This document shows, one piece after another, positions 46,285 to 57,055 of a stretch of DNA of 64,000 nt. Source of the DNA: Haematobia irritans (taxonomy: Eukaryota; Arthropoda; Insecta; Diptera; Muscidae); NCBI RefSeq assembly GCF_050003625.1, contig NC_134399.1, forward strand, positions 149,848,473-149,912,472, in the 5' to 3' direction. Positions within the stretch are counted from its first letter, which is position 1. Each line of letters starts with the position of its first letter. Both the position numbers and the translations under genes were made by a program. Under the pieces are notes generated by a model, which had not been told where the DNA came from, did no database searches, and saw only the letters and a program-made list of their open reading frames with translations.

Positions 46285-47144
46285 ATTGAACCGATTTCAA
46301 CCAAATTTGCCACACTTACCGATACTGTTAAACGTACTCCTTGTGCAAAATTTGAAGCAAGTCATGGCTTTTGAGGCCATATAAGTCCAAATCGGGCGAA
46401 AGATATATATTGGAGCTATATCTAAATCTGAACCGATTTCAACCAAATTTGGTACACTTACCGATACTATTAAACGTACTCCTTGTACAAAATCATGGCA
46501 AAACTCTGGCTTTTGAGGACATATAAGTGCAAATCGGACGAAAGATATATATGGGAGCTATATATAAATCTGAACTGATTTCAATCAAATTTACCGAGCA
46601 TTGGTAGAATGTCAATTCTGTTCTCTATGTAAAATTTCACGAAAATCGGTAGTGAACTTTGGCCTCTGTGGTCATATGAGTCTAAATCGGACGAAAGATA
46701 TATATGGGAGCCATATCTAAATCTGAACCGATTTGGCTGATATTTTGCAAGTTTTTCGTGACTCATAAAATATTCGGATGTACTGAACTTGAAGAACATC
46801 GGTTGATAAACACGCCAATTATGACCAGATCGGGGATAAATATATATGGCAGCTATATCTAAATCTGAACCGATTTTTTCTAAAATCAATAGCGATTGTC
46901 TTTGCCCCAAAAAACGACCCTATGCCAAATTTGAGAACGATCGGACATAAATTGCGACCTGTACTTTACGCACAAAAATACATGAACAGGCAGACAGACG
47001 GACATCGCTAAATCGACTCAGAATTTAATTCTAAGACGATCGGTATACTAAACGATGGGTCTCAGACTTTTCCTTCTTGGCGTTACATACAAATGCACAA
47101 ACTTATTATACCCTGTATCAAATTAGTGGTGAAGGGTATAAAAA
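46283..47144 (-). mobile_element. Mini-me-like element, family B, 5' part
   Basis: About four family B units, then CAGGCAGACAGACGGACATC, GGCGTTACATACAAATGCAC and TATACCCTG...GTGAAGGGTATAAAAA. A further family B piece lies at 45410-45488, beyond the mariner fragment, so the two probably belonged to one copy. Confidence 0.82.
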
Positions 47145-47564
47145 GTTAAAATTACCCATAAAAAGTATGAAAAAAGCATGTTATAAAAAATTGCGTGAAA
47201 AGAACTTCCTTGGTAGTTAACATAAAGTACATCATTGGGAGTGCATCCTCTGTAAGTGCTTTTAAAGTTGTGCCTTTGGAAGAACTTCCAATTTTTTTTT
47301 TTGCTGAGAAGTCACGAGCGGTTTACGTTCGTAATAATAATTCACCATATCTTTTAAAGACAAGAAATTCGAAACTTTAATTGACCTCTTCTGTTATTTA
47401 CACCAACGCAACTGAATCACTTCACTTCCCAGTTGAACAAGGAATCTGGTTTGCTTGGACAAAAGGTCTATCAAACATCGATCGGAAAAATATATACACA
47501 ATTAAATTTCTCCGAAAAAAGTCGATTTTCAGCTATACGAAAATCACAATTTTTTAAAGACCGG
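47145..47564. other. Spacer with possible CAGCAAAAAA-type repeat
   Basis: GAACTTCCTTGGTAGTTAAC and GGAAGAACTTCCAATTTTTT recall the repeat at 54448-54616. No gene is supported. Confidence 0.35.
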
Positions 47565-48678
47565 TTTTTATACACTCCACCATAGGATGGGGGTATATTA
47601 ACTTTGTCATTCCGTTTGTAACACATCGAAATATTGATCTCAGACCCCATAAAGTATATATATTCTGGGTCGTGGTGAAATTCTGAGCCGATCTGAGCAT
47701 GTCCGTCCGTCCGTCCGTCTGTTGAAATCACGCTAACTTCCGAACGAAACAAGCTATCGACTTGAAACTTGGCACAAGTAGTTGCTACTGATGTAGGTCG
47801 GATGGTATTGCAAATGGGTCATATCGGTCCACTTTTACGTATAGCCCCCATATAAACGGACCCCCAAATTTGGCTTGCGAGGCCTCTAAGAGAAGCAAAT
47901 TTCATCCGATCCGGCTGAAATTTGGTACATGGTGTTAGTATATGGTCTTTAACAACCATGCAAAAATTGGTTCACATCGGTCCATAATTATATATAGCCC
48001 CCATATAAACCGATCCCCCGATTTGGCTTGCAGAGCCTCTAAGAGAAGCAAATGTTATCCGATCCGGCTGAAACTTGATACGTGGTGTTAGTATATGGTC
48101 TCTAACAACCATGCAAAAATTGGTCTACATCGGTCCATAATTATATATAGCCCCCATATAAACCGATCCCCCGATTTGGCTTGCAGAGCCTCTAAGAGAA
48201 GCACATTTCATCCGATCCGGCTGAAATTTGGTACATGGTGTTAGTATATGGTCTCTAACAACCATGCAAAAATTGGTCCACATCGGTCCATAATTATATA
48301 TAGCCCCCATATAAACCGATCCCCCGATTTGGCTTGCTGAGCCTCTAAGAGAAGCAAATGTTATCCGATCCGGCTGAAATTTGATACGTGGTGTTAGTAT
48401 ATGGTCTCTAATGACCATGCAAAAATTGGTTCACATCGTTCCATAATTATATATAGCTCCATATAAACCGATCACCAGATTTGGCTTGCAGAGCCTCGTG
48501 GAAGACCAAAATTCATCTGATTCAGTTGAAATTTGGTACGTGATGTTAATATATGTCCTCAAACACCCATGCAAAAATTGGTCGCAATCGGTCCATAATT
48601 ATATGTAGGCCCCATATAAACCGATCCCCAGATTTGACCTCCGGAGCAAATTTCATCCGATCCGGCTGAAATTTGGTA

Positions 48679-49155
48679 CACTAATAGAAAAAATTGCGTT
48701 TCACAATCGTGAACGGACGTTGTCAAAATGAAACGGAAACGTTCACACAAAATCAAAACGGAATGTTCGCGATTTCGTCCACGGGCGTTCACGATTTCAT
48801 GAACGGCATTCGTTTTTCTTTGGTCATGAAAAGTCTTAAAATAATCGTTAGACGTTGTTATGGTAACTCCGCCGTTGGTGCAATGTGCTAAGGCGACTGT
48901 TAACGTGTATCGTGCAGGCAACACAGGTTCGAGTCACGGTATGGGAAATCTTTTTTTAATTTTGTTTATAAATTCGTAACCATTATGTTTTCAGGTCATG
49001 AACGCTGGTTGTTGTTTTGAAAACGTATGGTGTCATTTTTACGTTGTCAGATTGTCCCCATCTGTTCTCAGTTTGACAACACATGTGTGTTGATTCAGTT
49101 TCATGAACGGATCGTTTCAAAATGACCACGCCGTTCATGATTTTTTCTATGGGTG
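48679..49155. mobile_element. TA-flanked MITE carrying a tRNA-like module
   Basis: TA (48677-48678) precedes CACTAATAGAAAAAAT; ATTTTTTCTATGGGTG precedes TA (49156-49157). The subterminal regions also pair (CGTGAACGG... with CCGTTCATGA...). The host copy's empty site (TTTGGTACATGATGTTAG) is readable in neighbouring units. The interior holds a tRNA-like segment at 48868-48942. There is no transposase. Confidence 0.85.
48868..48942 (+). other. tRNA-like (Ser/Leu type) module
   Basis: An A-box-like TGGTGCAATGTGCTAAGG (48876-48893) and a B box GGTTCGAGTCA (48926-48936) lie at the spacing of class II tRNAs. GGCGACTGTTAACG follows the A box. The acceptor stem does not pair cleanly, so this is a derived pol III module rather than a working tRNA gene. 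Confidence 0.5.
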
Positions 49156-49647
49156 TACATGATGTTAGTATATGCTCCCTAATGACCATGCAAAAATTGG
49201 TCCATATCGGTCCATAATTATATATAGCCCCCATATAAACCGATCACCAGATTTGACCTTCGGAGCCTCTTGGAAGGCCAAAATTCATCTGATTCAGTTG
49301 AAATTTGGTACGTGATGTTAATATATGTCCTCAAACACCCATGCAAAAATTGGTCGAAATCGGTCCATAATTATATGTAGGCCCCATATAAACCGATCCC
49401 CAGATTTGACCTCCGGAGCATCTTGGAAGAGCAAAATTCTTCCCATTCGGTTGAAATTTGGTACGTGATGTTAGTATATGGTATCCAACAATCATGCAGG
49501 AATTGGTTCCTATCAGTCCATAATTATATATAGCTCCCATATAAACCGATCGCCAGATTTGACCTCCGGTGCCTTTTGGAGAAGCAAAATTCATCCGATC
49601 TGGTTGAAATTTGGTACGTGGTGGTAGTATATTATATTTAACAACCA

Positions 49648-52147
49648 CACAGAAAAAAAAGTGTCTTGTAAATTTAAGGACCATTTTAACTTCCACATAG
49701 TTCAACAAATTTACTCTAATATAGTTCATTTTTCGTAACTACAACGAAAATTAACTTAGCTAAAGGAAAACTTATAAAAATTCAGTAAATGTTTTTTAGT
49801 TCACTAACTACGAAATGGGAAGGATTTTTCCTTAAATAAATTTCCAACACAGTAGTTAATGCATCGTTGATTCTATTATAAATATACATGGGCAATATAA
49901 AAATCTTACTACGAAATGTGGACAATTTACTAAGAAAAAATTTTGTATGGAAAAAAATTTTTGTAGTAAAAATTAACTTAACGACATTACCGATTCGTAC
50001 GATGGCTACCTACAGATTATTTCCCTTTTTACTATATGTTGGAGTGTTTTTACTCACATTGAAAATTTTAGATAAAGTAGAATAAAAAGTAGTTAATATA
50101 ATCCTTGACGAGTGTATATAATTTTATATAGATTCCTCATAGATTTGGTATATATTTAACCTTAACTTATAGATAGAATTCCAACTAATCAATAAACGTG
50201 CTACTGGAAAATGTGAGTGCATCATGTGAGGGAGTTTTTAGAGACATTTTGTGTATATCTCGTATGATTGTTTGTGTTTGTTATTGCGTCATTTATGCTG
50301 TTGTTGGTTGTTTTGATTCTAGAGACAATGGAATGTTCCTTGTGTGTTGTTGGTATTTGTGGTGAGAATTGTTTTCTTTCAATAGCGAGATCAGAAAGGG
50401 ATCGTGTGTGTGTGTGGAGTTGTTTTTCTTTACGGCAGCTATGTATCCGTTATGACTATTTGTGTCTGAGTTTTATTGTTGCATTCAGTTATGTTGATGC
50501 ATTTATGAAGTGCACACGTGGATTTAATTTTGCAAAATTGTACGTGCGGTATTGGTGTTTATTAATGAAAATACATTTATTCGAAACATTTTAGAAACTG
50601 AGAAGTGAATGTGATGTTACAGAAATCAAAAGCGCTTTTTATTGATTAAAAAAAAACAAATAATAGATTAAGGAACTGTATATTTCTGTTAATAGTTTAA
50701 AATTAGTGCGGATTTTTAATTGATTTACATAAAAAATATACAACATGAGTGGTAATAGCATGATCTATATTTATTCCACATCTGGATCACAGGTTGGAGT
50801 CTATTTTTTGGAATCTATTTTTTTATGTTACAGCAATTCCTACAGGTGAGTACTAAGTTCGAGTTTAGCCGCTAAAATTAAAAATAAATCACTAAGAAAA
50901 TTATAAAATTGTACGTCTTCGATACAAATTTAAATATAACTTGATGGAGAATAGCCCAAACCAAGTTTTTTATAAAGATTATTTTTTTAATGGATTATTA
51001 AAGAAAACTTGTCATGAAAATTGCGATTTTAGCCTCTAAACTCGAACTTAATGTCCAACTTAAATACTAAATGCTATACTGACAAGTGGAAATTATGTCT
51101 AATTTTATAATATTTTTTATTTCAAATATATTCTGAGAATAATTTCAAAAATGTCCCATTAGTCCATGGATATGATTCCAATACCTACAGGATGGATTTT
51201 TCAATGTGGTAAGTTTTTCTATAAACGGTATTTTGTCCGTTTTTAATAAAACCAAAATTTCAATTTATTAAAAATAATTTTTTTCACTTGCAGTTAGACA
51301 GGTCTTGTAATGGTAATTTTTTGAATATTCTTACTGTTTAATGCTAATTAAGCTGATATCCTTATTGGCTCTAAGAAATACTCTTGAAAACCGTAAGTTA
51401 AAAATCAATATGAACGATAGAATTAATTAATTAATAATATTTTTTTCTTATATTTTGTATAACTTTGCAATTTCAGATGTTTAAAAGACAAATCCGGCCA
51501 ACAAAAGTTAGCCAAAATCGATTAAATTGGACAATTCAATTGAATATAGCAACTTATGCCACATATATCTTTCATATGGATAGAAAACATGGAAATTTAA
51601 ATTAATTACTTTAGTCCTATTAACATAGAATATTACTCTTTTGAAGAAGCAATTACTAACTACCGACAAGTAACTGCATCCAACGTACGAATAAAAATAT
51701 TTCCTTTGTTGTATATCATAAGCCATAGTTTTGTGTAATATTATAAATTTTTTTTGAAATAAAATACTGGTGGTTATAGAAAATTGACTTGCTTTGTACG
51801 AAAAATTTCTTAGTTGTATAGAGGCTTGTTGTACCTTTGATTCCTCAAATTCTCTACTTTTTTGAAAATTATACTGACAAACAGTTTATTTCAAACCAAT
51901 TTCTTAATACAGGTTTCCCAAAAAATTGTTCAGTTTTTCTGGATAGCAGGAATATTTTGAATGAGTTTAAGTATATTCTTCCCACACCATAGTAATAATG
52001 AACTAAAATACGATGCAATACATGAACTAATTTATAAGAAAATCATGAACTTATCTAGATGAAAAAAATCTTTGGCGCCAAATCATGGTCATTCTTACTA
52101 TGGGTTAGTTCATTTTTCATAAAAAATAGTAAACTTTTTTTTCGGTG
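49648..52147. mobile_element. TIR element, CACAGAAAAAAAAGTG ends, 2.5 kb, no ORF
   Basis: The left end CACAGAAAAAAAAGTGTC and right end ACTTTTTTTTCGGTG are complementary with two differences. CA on each side matches the host's AACAACCATGCC site. The ends carry AGTTCATTTTT motifs as in the other MITEs. Two inner fragments (AAGTTCGAGTTTAGCCGCTA near 50850 and GATTTTAGCCTCTAAACTCG near 51025) form an inverted pair also related to 7975-8170 of the hAT-like element. The longest frame (108 codons, 50268-50594) has no domain. Confidence 0.65.
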
Positions 52148-52360
52148 CATGCCAAAAGTGGTCCATATCAGTTCATAATCATTTATAGCCCCCATATAAA
52201 CCGATCCCGAGATTTGGTTTTGGAGCCTCTTGGAGGAGCAAATTTCATCCGAGTGAGTTGAAATTTGTGGATGACAGTTTTTCGTAGAAGTTTCTACGCC
52301 ATCCATGGTGGAGGGTACATAAGATTCGGCCTGGCCGAACTTACGGCCGTATAAACTTGT

Positions 52361-52850
52361 TAGCTTTTTAGTTTGTTCAAATTCGGTTAAAGGGTTAAAA
52401 CCGAAAAAATAGAATATGAAAATGAGTTTTAAACACTCATTTTATGGTATAAAACAGAGAATTAACAATATCATGTGAACATTTTAAACCAAACTAAGGA
52501 TAACGGAAACGGCATTTACGGCATTAAAGGTTTTCATGTGATATTTTCGTTCAATTTGATTGAAGAATGGGGATCATCGTAGAAAGAGAGAGAGATAGAG
52601 AGAGTGGTTTAGTAAGAGATTATTTTGGGCTATTTAGGTTTGTGTTATAGAATCCGATAAACCGATTAACTGGTATCGGTTTTAGACCGTATACGCTAGC
52701 ATTTCTGGAAATTACTCGTTTCTTGTTCTAACTGATATCGTTCGTATTGGCATAAGGTTATGCGTTATATACACCGCAAAGTCTGGGCGTCTATCTGAAA
52801 GAGTTTTCTATATTCGTATTGGTTTTGCTCGCAGTTAAGATAAGAAAAAT
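52361..52850. other. 3' flank of the secreted-protein gene
   Basis: No frame of note. An (AG)n-like tract lies at 52582-52605. From 52610 onward the sequence is duplicated in inverted orientation at 55799-56361. Confidence 0.6.
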
Positions 52851-52856
52851 TTTATT
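52851..52856 (-). promoter_or_regulatory. Poly(A) signal AATAAA of the secreted-protein gene
   Basis: AATAAA on the minus strand, about 100 nt past the stop codon, followed by a TTTTTCTTATC stretch. It is also present in the duplicated copy near 56120. Confidence 0.7.
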
Positions 52857-52955
52857 AGAACAAACATTGATTACATTTGAAGCAAACTTTTCAACAATTT
52901 ATGTTTTTTTTTTTTAGTTAGCCTTCCTTTTTGAAGGAAGAAATCTCCCAGATTT

Positions 52956-53498
52956 TTAGCCTAACTTCTTCTTGTTCTTCTTCTTATTCTTCTTCCTCTT
53001 GTTCCTCTTCTTCTTATTCTTCTTCTTATTCTTCTTGGGCTTCCTTCTTGGTTTCCTTACGATTTTCTTCTTACCACCCGATGATGAGGACGAGGTACCA
53101 CCACTTGATGGAGAACCACCTGTAGCAGGGGCAACAGTTGTGCTATCAGTTCCAGTACCAGCGGCAGCAGTTGTGGTATCAGTTCCAGCACCAGCGGCAG
53201 CAGTTGTGGTATCAGTTCCAGCACCAGCGGCAGCAGTTGTGGTGTCAGTTCCAGTAGTTGGTTCCTCAGAACTTGTTCCTGCGCCCGGTTCCTCAGAACT
53301 TGTTCCTGCGCCCGGTTCCTCAGAACTTGTTCCTGTGCTCGGTTCCTCGGAACTTGTTCCTGCGCCCGGTTCCTCGGAACTTGCTCCTGCTTCCGGTTCC
53401 TCCGAACTTGCTCCTTCTTCTGGAGTAGGTGTGGTTTCTTCGGCTTTTACCAGCATGGCAAAAAATGCCAGCAGGATAAACCATTTTAAGATCTGCAT
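52956..53498 (-). CDS. Secreted mucin-like protein with Lys-rich tail (180 aa)
   Basis: I do not recognise an ortholog. Residues 1-19 are a signal peptide (hydrophobic FILLAFFAML, cleavage after VKA). Residues 20-80 are acidic, with six 9-residue repeats of the GAGTSSEEP type. Residues 81-124 hold four 11-residue GAGTDTTTAAA units rich in likely O-glycosylation sites. Residues 125-142 are Gly/Ser, and 143-180 are very basic (KKNKKKNKKKRNKRKKNKKK, ending LG). There is no cysteine. The start is supported by the signal peptide and by a TATA box about 65 bp upstream; the gene is intronless. A secreted glue, salivary or mucus role is plausible but unproven. The 189-codon opposite-strand frame is a shadow. 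Confidence 0.87.
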   Translation of the reverse strand: MQILKWFILLAFFAMLVKAEETTPTPEEGASSEEPEAGASSEEPGAGTSSEEPSTGTSSEEPGAGTSSEEPGAGTSSEEPTTGTDTTTAAAGAGTDTTTAAAGAGTDTTTAAAGTGTDSTTVAPATGGSPSSGGTSSSSSGGKKKIVRKPRRKPKKNKKKNKKKRNKRKKNKKKNKKKLG

Positions 53499-53528
53499 CT
53501 TCGAAAGCTTATTCTCGATACTAAGATC

Positions 53529-53569
53529 GAGATATGTTTGATAATCGTCAATTAAAATCGCTTTATATA
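53529..53569 (-). promoter_or_regulatory. Core promoter of the secreted-protein gene
   Basis: A TATATAAAG box (53561-53569, minus strand) is followed about 25-30 nt later by ATCAAAC (about 53534-53541), a plausible initiator. This gives a 5' leader of about 38 nt before ATG at 53498. A strong TATA box fits a highly, tissue-specifically expressed short gene. Confidence 0.7.
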
Positions 53570-53574
53570 TGCAA

Positions 53575-54447
53575 TTTACGCTTAAAAAACTTCTTCAAAA
53601 TTTAGCAAAGACCTTGTATTGCAAAACAATAAAACAGAAACGCAAACTACGATATTTACTTTTAGTCAGGCTTTAAAGGAATGTAGCACCCGCTTTCGCG
53701 AGAAATAACAAAACGACAATAGATTTCCAAAACAAGCTATATACATAGTCTAAATTTTTAAATTTAAATGTAGAACAAACATATCGTCTAAACAAATATT
53801 GATAATGTTCTTTGCGCCACAAATCATTCAAATATGTGAATTTGCCGTAGAAAACCTACCCATTTAATAATTAACCATTGAAGTGAAAATCTATGGATAA
53901 TTTAAATGAGTTAGTTATGAGTTGAAGGCATACATAATTAAATTATGAAATGTCTTAGAAATAAAAGAAAACGTTCGTTTTTTTTCAAATTTGGATAAGT
54001 CGAATTTTTGAAAATTTAAAAAAGTTATTTTATTTAGTTTAGTGGGCTATTTGGGTCTATGCATATAAATGTAAATAAAACAAGTTTATTTCATAATTAT
54101 TGCTTTCTCGACGTTTCATCGGTTTTTTTCGATTTTTTATAGAGATATATATACGAAATTAAATTTAAATGTTCATTAATTGTAATCGTTACTTACAACT
54201 GTTTTACATTTGGTAAATTTATAAATTTTTGAAACTGAACTTAATTGGAGTCAACAAAAAATCACTTATGCCAGCCCAAAAGAACTCGATGAGGGGAGAA
54301 AAGTAATTTCTGGATTTTAATTGTTTGCCGTATATATTTGTCAAGAAGTGGTCGTATGAAGTTGCAATGAACTAAAAAGCTGCTCATAATTGTATAGGAT
54401 ACATTTCTTTCTTTTCCAGTTTTGTTAAAAATTTCAATAGTTCAATA
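53575..54447. other. 5' flank of the secreted-protein gene, no other gene seen
   Basis: AT-rich with no frame of interest. It may contain regulatory sequence, but no motif can be assigned. Confidence 0.4.
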
Positions 54448-54616
54448 CCCCCAGCAAAAAAGAGCTTCCAAGGATCCCCAACTTGTGATCCGGAAGTAGT
54501 GCAAACTTGGATCATCTCCAATTAATTTACATCGGTTTGTCATAGGACGGAAGTTCTTCATTTTCGGATCCTTTGCATTGCTTTAGAAATTGTGCCTTGG
54601 AAGTTCAGTTCAATGC
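54448..54616. repeat. Dispersed repeat, CAGCAAAAAAGAGCTTCC end
   Basis: CAGCAAAAAAGAGCTTCCAAGG at the left and CCTTGGAAGTTCAG at the right are partly complementary. The interior has GATCCGGAAGTAGTGC and GTCATAGGACGGAAG, shared with 44893-45020. It is probably a small TIR element. Confidence 0.5.
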
Positions 54617-54619
54617 AAA

Positions 54620-55228
54620 ACAAGTATATACGGCCGTTAGTTCGGCCAGGCCGAATCTTATGTACCCTCCACCATGGATTGTGTAGAAACTTCTACTAAA
54701 GACGGTCATCCACAATCGAATTACTTGGGTTGCGGTAACACATGCCGATGGCAAGGTATCTTAAAAAATCCTGAACACCGTCTTCTAAATTGTAAGTTAG
54801 TCCATACGGGGGACATATTAAACAAAATACAAAATAGACCGATTAAAAACTTATATAATTCAGTTAGACAAAATTTTCTATAGACATAAAATATTGACAA
54901 AATTTTCCATAGAAATAAAATTTTGACAAAATTTTCTATAGAAATAAAATTTTGACAAAATTTTCTATAGAAATAAAATGTTGACAAAATTATCTATAGA
55001 ATTAAAATTTTGACAAAATTTTCTATAGAAATAAAATGTTGACAAAATTTTCAATAGAAATAAAATTTTGTTGTTTTTTATTGCAGCCTAAAACCATACA
55101 TTGACTAAACTACAAGTGTAGCTTAACCAACAGAGGAAAAGAATGTTTGTCAAATTTATTTGGGCAAAGCCCTATAGACTGACAAAATTTTCTATAGAAA
55201 TAAAGTTTTGAAAAAATTATCTATAAAA
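54620..55228 (-). mobile_element. Mini-me-like family A 3' end with 29-bp block and Penelope fragment
   Basis: ACAAGTATATACGGCCGTTA, hairpin and TACCCTCCACCATGG at the left, then the family tail (GGTCATCCACAATCGAATTA). A 29-bp minisatellite (54873-55077) follows, cut by a PLTR fragment at 55078-55182 before the minisatellite resumes. The 153-bp array is absent. Confidence 0.82.
55078..55182 (-). mobile_element. Penelope-like PLTR fragment without ribozyme
   Basis: CATTGACTAAACTACAAGTG through GGGCAAAGCCCTATAGACTG matches one edge of the PLTRs at 42206-43107. It breaks off just before the part that would hold the hammerhead. Confidence 0.82.
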
Positions 55229-55798
55229 ACAAGTATATACAGCACTAAGTTCGGCCGGGCCGAATCTTAAATACCCACCACCATGAACCAAATATTAGGA
55301 TTTCCTTTGAATTTTTAGGAAGGCTTGACTTGAGGACTTGAGGACACTTCCCGAAGATAAATTTAAAGATTTCACCTATGAGGACTATATCAGATTCTGG
55401 ATTTATAAGAACCATTTTTGTTTGAGTTTTAGAGGAATCATTAACATCTCTCGTAAGTGTGCAAGATAATTTTAAAATAACGTCTTGCTTTGAAATCTTA
55501 CATCTGTAGAAGTAAAAATCTGGAAATTTTACATTGAGTTTCAAGCAATTTTCATGATCAGTGCGCCTCCTACACCCTCAAGAAGTGAAGTCGGTCTATA
55601 TGGAGGCATTACCAAATGGACCGATAAAAACTTAATCCGATACACGTTTTTGTGAGCCTAAAATACCAGAATATTTACAATTTCATGAAAATCAGATAAA
55701 AACTACGGTTTCTAGAAACCCAAGGAGTTAAATCGGGAGATCGTTCTTATGGGGGCTATACTAAAATATGGACCGATACTCACCGTTTTCGGCATACC
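55229..55798 (-). mobile_element. Mini-me-like element, family C, 3' end fragment
   Basis: ACAAGTATATACAGCACTAA, hairpin TTCGGCCGGGCCGAA and TACCCACCACCATGAACC. Diverged family C text follows (GATTTAACTTCTTGAGGG-like in reverse, CCGATACTCACCGTTTTCGG). At 55798 it changes directly into the duplicated gene fragment. Confidence 0.8.
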
Positions 55799-56361
55799 AC
55801 ACAACTGCTGCCGCTGGTGCTGGAAGTGATACCACAACTGTTGCCTCTGCTACAGGTGGTTCTCCATCAAATGGTGGTACCTCGTCCTCATCATCGGGTG
55901 GTAAGAAGAAAATCGTAAGGAAACCAAGAAGGAAGCCCAAGAAGAATAAGAAGAAGAATAAGAAGAAGAGGAACAAGAGGAAGAATAAGAAGAAGAACAA
56001 GAAGAAGTTGGGCTAAAAATCTGGGAGATTTTTTCCTTCAAAAAGGAAGGCTAACTAAAAAAAAAAACATAAATTGTTGAAAAGTTTGCTTCAAATGTAA
56101 TCAATGTTTGTTCTAATAAAATTTTTCTTATCTTAACTGCGAGCAAAACCAATACGAATATAGAAAACTCTTTCAGATAGACGCCAAGACTTTGCGGTGT
56201 ATATAACGCATAACCTTATGCCAATACGAACGATATCAGTTAGAACAAGAAACGAGTAATTTCCAGAAATGCTAGCGTATACGGTCTAAAACCGATACCA
56301 GTTAATCGGTTTATCGGATTCTATAACACAAACCTAAATAGCCCAAAATAATCTCTTACTA
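55799..56361 (+). pseudogene. 5'-truncated inverted duplicate of the secreted-protein gene and 3' flank
   Basis: It matches 52610-53175 in the opposite orientation, from the last TTTAAAG(A/T)G unit through the Lys-rich tail, stop (56014-56016), poly(A) region and far 3' flank. Differences are few: a Lys codon is deleted in the tail, SPSSGG becomes SPSNGG, and VAPATGG becomes VASATGG. Signal peptide, acidic repeats and promoter are missing. An open frame from 55768 fuses mini-me-derived residues (MDRYSPFSAYH) to the tail, but nothing suggests expression. Because 3' flank beyond the poly(A) site is included, the copy is DNA-mediated rather than retroposed. Confidence 0.88.
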
Positions 56362-56484
56362 AAGGGTGATACGGTCAAAATTTGGTCAAGGGAAAACGCG
56401 TGTAAATCGGTGAAATCGTTTATTTAAAAAATCAAATTAAATTTCTTTTTCAAGCTCACTTAGTATAAAATTCAGGAAAAATAT
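56362..56484 (+). mobile_element. Solo end of a Tc1/mariner element
   Basis: AAGGGTGATACGGTCAAAAT and about 100 bp after it match the left end of the element at 17639-18111. The preceding TA (56360-56361) is the TA at which the gene duplication ends. The element breaks off into a 29-bp minisatellite. Confidence 0.85.
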
Positions 56485-56640
56485 AGAAATAAAATTTTGA
56501 CAAAATTTTGACAAAATTATCTATAGAAATAAAATTTTGACAAAATTTTGACAAAATTATCTATAGAAATAAAATTTTGACAAAACTTTCTATAGTAATA
56601 AAATTTTCACAAAATTTTCTTTAGAAATAAAATTTTGGTT
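56480..56640 (-). repeat. 29-bp minisatellite block
   Basis: Five units, including a locally repeated double unit with GACAAAATTTTGACAAAATT. It precedes TTATTTTTGGCGATATGG, the edge of a family A array. Confidence 0.85.
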
Positions 56641-57055
56641 GATTATTTTTGGCGATATGGACCAATTTTTGTATGATTGGCCATTGGCTATATATAACTA
56701 TAGACCGATATGGACCAATTTTTGCGTGGCTGTTAGCGGCCATATATTAGCGCAATGTGCCAAATTTCAACTGAATCGGATGATTTTGCTCCTCCAAGAA
56801 GTTCCGGAGGTCAAATCTGGGGATCGGTTTATATGGGTGCTATATATAATTATTGACCGATATGGACCAATTTTTGCATGGTTGTTAGATACCACATACT
56901 AACATCACGTACCAAATTTCAACCGGATCGAATTAAATTTGCTCTTCCAAGAGGCTCCGTAGTTCAAATCTGGGGATCGGTTTATATGGGGGCTATATAT
57001 AATTATGAATCGATATAGACCAATTTTTGATTGTTTTGATTGTTATAGACCATAT

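Larger units (their letters stand above)
47565..52360 (+). mobile_element. Mini-me-like element, family A, full length, two nested insertions
   Basis: It starts TTTTTATACACTCCACCATA and has the core, (TA)n, a GTCCGTCCGTCCGTC block (47701-47721) and a long 153-bp array (47800-49640). The TA-flanked element 48679-49155 and the element 49648-52147 interrupt the array. It resumes at 52148 (CATGCCAAAAGTGGTCC) and ends with CCATGGTGGAGGGTACATAA, the hairpin and ACTTGT at 52360. Without the insertions it would be close to 1.8 kb. Confidence 0.9.

Noticed and set aside
50268..50594. A 108-codon frame with hydrophobic stretches as a small membrane protein
   Set aside because: It lies within a TIR element, has no conserved features I can recognise and uses a T-rich low-complexity composition.
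52972..53541. A 189-codon plus-strand frame (Phe/Leu then Val/Ala rich)
   Set aside because: It is the antisense shadow of the secreted-protein gene, which has a signal peptide, TATA box and poly(A) signal on the minus strand.
55768..56016. An 82-codon fusion frame joining mini-me sequence to the Lys-rich tail as a new gene
   Set aside because: Its first residues come from a mini-me fragment, there is no signal peptide or promoter, and the duplicate is 5' truncated. Treated as pseudogene.
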